Shown: positions 63,099 to 64,000 of the stretch, in pieces
Layout: every line of letters starts with the position of its first letter
Position numbering within the stretch: the stretch's first letter is position 1
Origin: Eucalyptus grandis
Taxonomy: Eukaryota; Streptophyta; Magnoliopsida; Myrtales; Myrtaceae
Assembly (NCBI RefSeq): GCF_016545825.1
Contig: NC_052622.1
Location: 48,218,770-48,282,769, forward strand
Reading direction: 5' to 3'
DNA: 64,000 nucleotides
Program-made: the position numbers and the translations under genes
The notes under the pieces: generated by a model
Seen by the model: the letters and a program-made list of their open reading frames with translations, nothing else
Databases searched by the model: none
Told to the model about the DNA's origin: nothing

Positions 63099-63101
<3 letters not shown>

Positions 63102-63619
63102 CCTTTCCCCACTCAGTGTTCTCTTCACAACCACAGCTGGCTAGTGGTTTACACGTTTCTTCTAGGACACTTGCACTATCTTGTATCCTCAGGTGGTGAT
63201 CCCACCTCAAGGACTCACTTTTACTTCCTCGTTTATACTTTCTCCCACACAGTGTCTGTCGCCGATGAAAGCACCCGGTGCCAATGTACCCAGGTCCACC
63301 ATTATCCTCCATTCCATGGATCTCCACCTGCAGTCATCGTAGAATGTGCTAAAAGTTATTATGATGTCTTCACTCATCCAAGGTAGTTGTGCTATCTTTT
63401 CAATTTGATATCTATTGGCGTCCTTTTGATTTGGTATAATTCAGTCCACACATTAGAATTTGCTGGGTTGCCAATGGAAATGTGCTTACTTGGAGTTGTG
63501 ATCTCAAGTTCAATTCATGAGTTTAATCGAGTTGTGGTAACCCATTTTAGTCCAGTTTCACAAAATATGGATCATCAGTCAGCAAATTCTAACGGGAATG
63601 TGGAATTTATAGAATAAAA

Positions 63620-64000
63620 TCTCTAAAAGATAATGCTAGAAATACAAAATCAATTGCACTAGTCCACATTTCGGCTCGGGTAAAAAAATTTCTCAATTGA
63701 ATCGCCGCTGAGATTTGTCAAATGGCCTTGCCGATGGGCGAAAGACGAAAAGCAAATCCAGTGGTAATTATGATCAGTCCCTCTTCTGATGATCATCTGT
63801 GATCCTACGTTTGGGAACCACAAATGCACGAAGAGCAAAAAGGAACATGTTTCGGTTGGCGGTTGGCGCTGACCGCTGAAAGCCCGCGAAGTCCTCTCCT
63901 CTTTCGGCGTTCAATAGGAGGGACTTACCTGTCCTGTTCCTCTGGTTTCTCTCCCACGAAAACCAAGGCTTCCAGAGAAACACCCAAAAAAGAAGAAGAG
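63620..64000. other. Right edge of window, unassigned
   Basis: Similarity to the CSLE locus ends near 63620. The remaining bases do not match the expected CSLE exon 5 and I recognise no gene. A short minus-strand open frame (63774-63983) has no known features. Confidence 0.4.

Larger units (their letters stand above)
57226..63327 (-). pseudogene. Truncated third CSLE1 copy (exons 6-8 only)
   Basis: Sense order: exon 6 at 63100-63327 (76 codons, uninterrupted, [11 protein letters not shown]); exon 7 in three pieces at 62397-62468, 59199-59454 and about 57722-57752; exon 8 only as its first ~140 bp at about 57226-57367. Exon 7 is split by a MULE-like element and a solo LTR. Exon 8 has TAG where copy 2 has CAG (WWND*RMW) and stops after YKR. 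Intron sequence between exons also resembles copy 2, so a block equal to roughly 46185-48090 was duplicated. Similarity ends near 63620; exons 1-5 are not found before the window ends. It cannot encode a working enzyme. Confidence 0.85.

Overview
The window is nuclear DNA from a flowering plant, most likely a woody eudicot. Genes have many introns with GT...AG borders, introns are AT-rich, and LTR retrotransposons, MITEs and microsatellites fill the spaces. The gene content (PDS5, a C2-domain CAR protein, ALKBH2, CSLE cellulose-synthase-like genes) is purely plant. I suspect Myrtales/Myrtaceae but cannot prove it from the sequence.

Layout. 1-9019: most of a minus-strand, non-autonomous (LARD-like) LTR retrotransposon. 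It has one complete ~3-kb LTR, a PBS-like site, a ~5.4-kb non-coding interior, a polypurine tract and the first ~0.6 kb of the other LTR, and it carries an unusual array of hairpin-forming repeats. 9020-13754: intergenic DNA with a Harbinger-type MITE and four diverged tandem repeats just upstream of the next gene. 13755-30401 (+): a 34-exon PDS5A-like cohesin cofactor gene with a C-terminal Tudor domain. 34123-36252 (+): a three-exon CAR11-like C2-domain gene; from memory these two genes are also close neighbours in Arabidopsis. 37611-42715 (-): a CSLE1-like glycosyltransferase gene with eight exons. 43840-45186 (+): an ALKBH2 DNA-repair dioxygenase gene with four exons. 45790-56600 (-): a second eight-exon CSLE1-like gene. 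Its second intron is ~6.7 kb and holds a tandem duplication, each copy carrying a different transposon. 57226-63327 (-): a truncated third CSLE copy (exons 6-8 only), with one exon split by both a MULE-like element and a solo LTR.

The genes do not form a pathway. PDS5 and ALKBH2 act in chromosome maintenance and DNA repair, CAR proteins bind membranes in calcium/ABA signalling, and CSLE proteins are membrane-bound polysaccharide synthases that have expanded by tandem duplication.

A pervasive feature affects every gene: the conserved reading frame is repeatedly broken by indels of one or two bases, mostly deletions and often in short homopolymers. In PDS5, restoring ten single bases makes all 34 exons phase-compatible. 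This looks more like residual error of a long-read draft assembly than gene death, so the frames given here should be read as reconstructions. All identities rest on recognition by eye; no database search was run.
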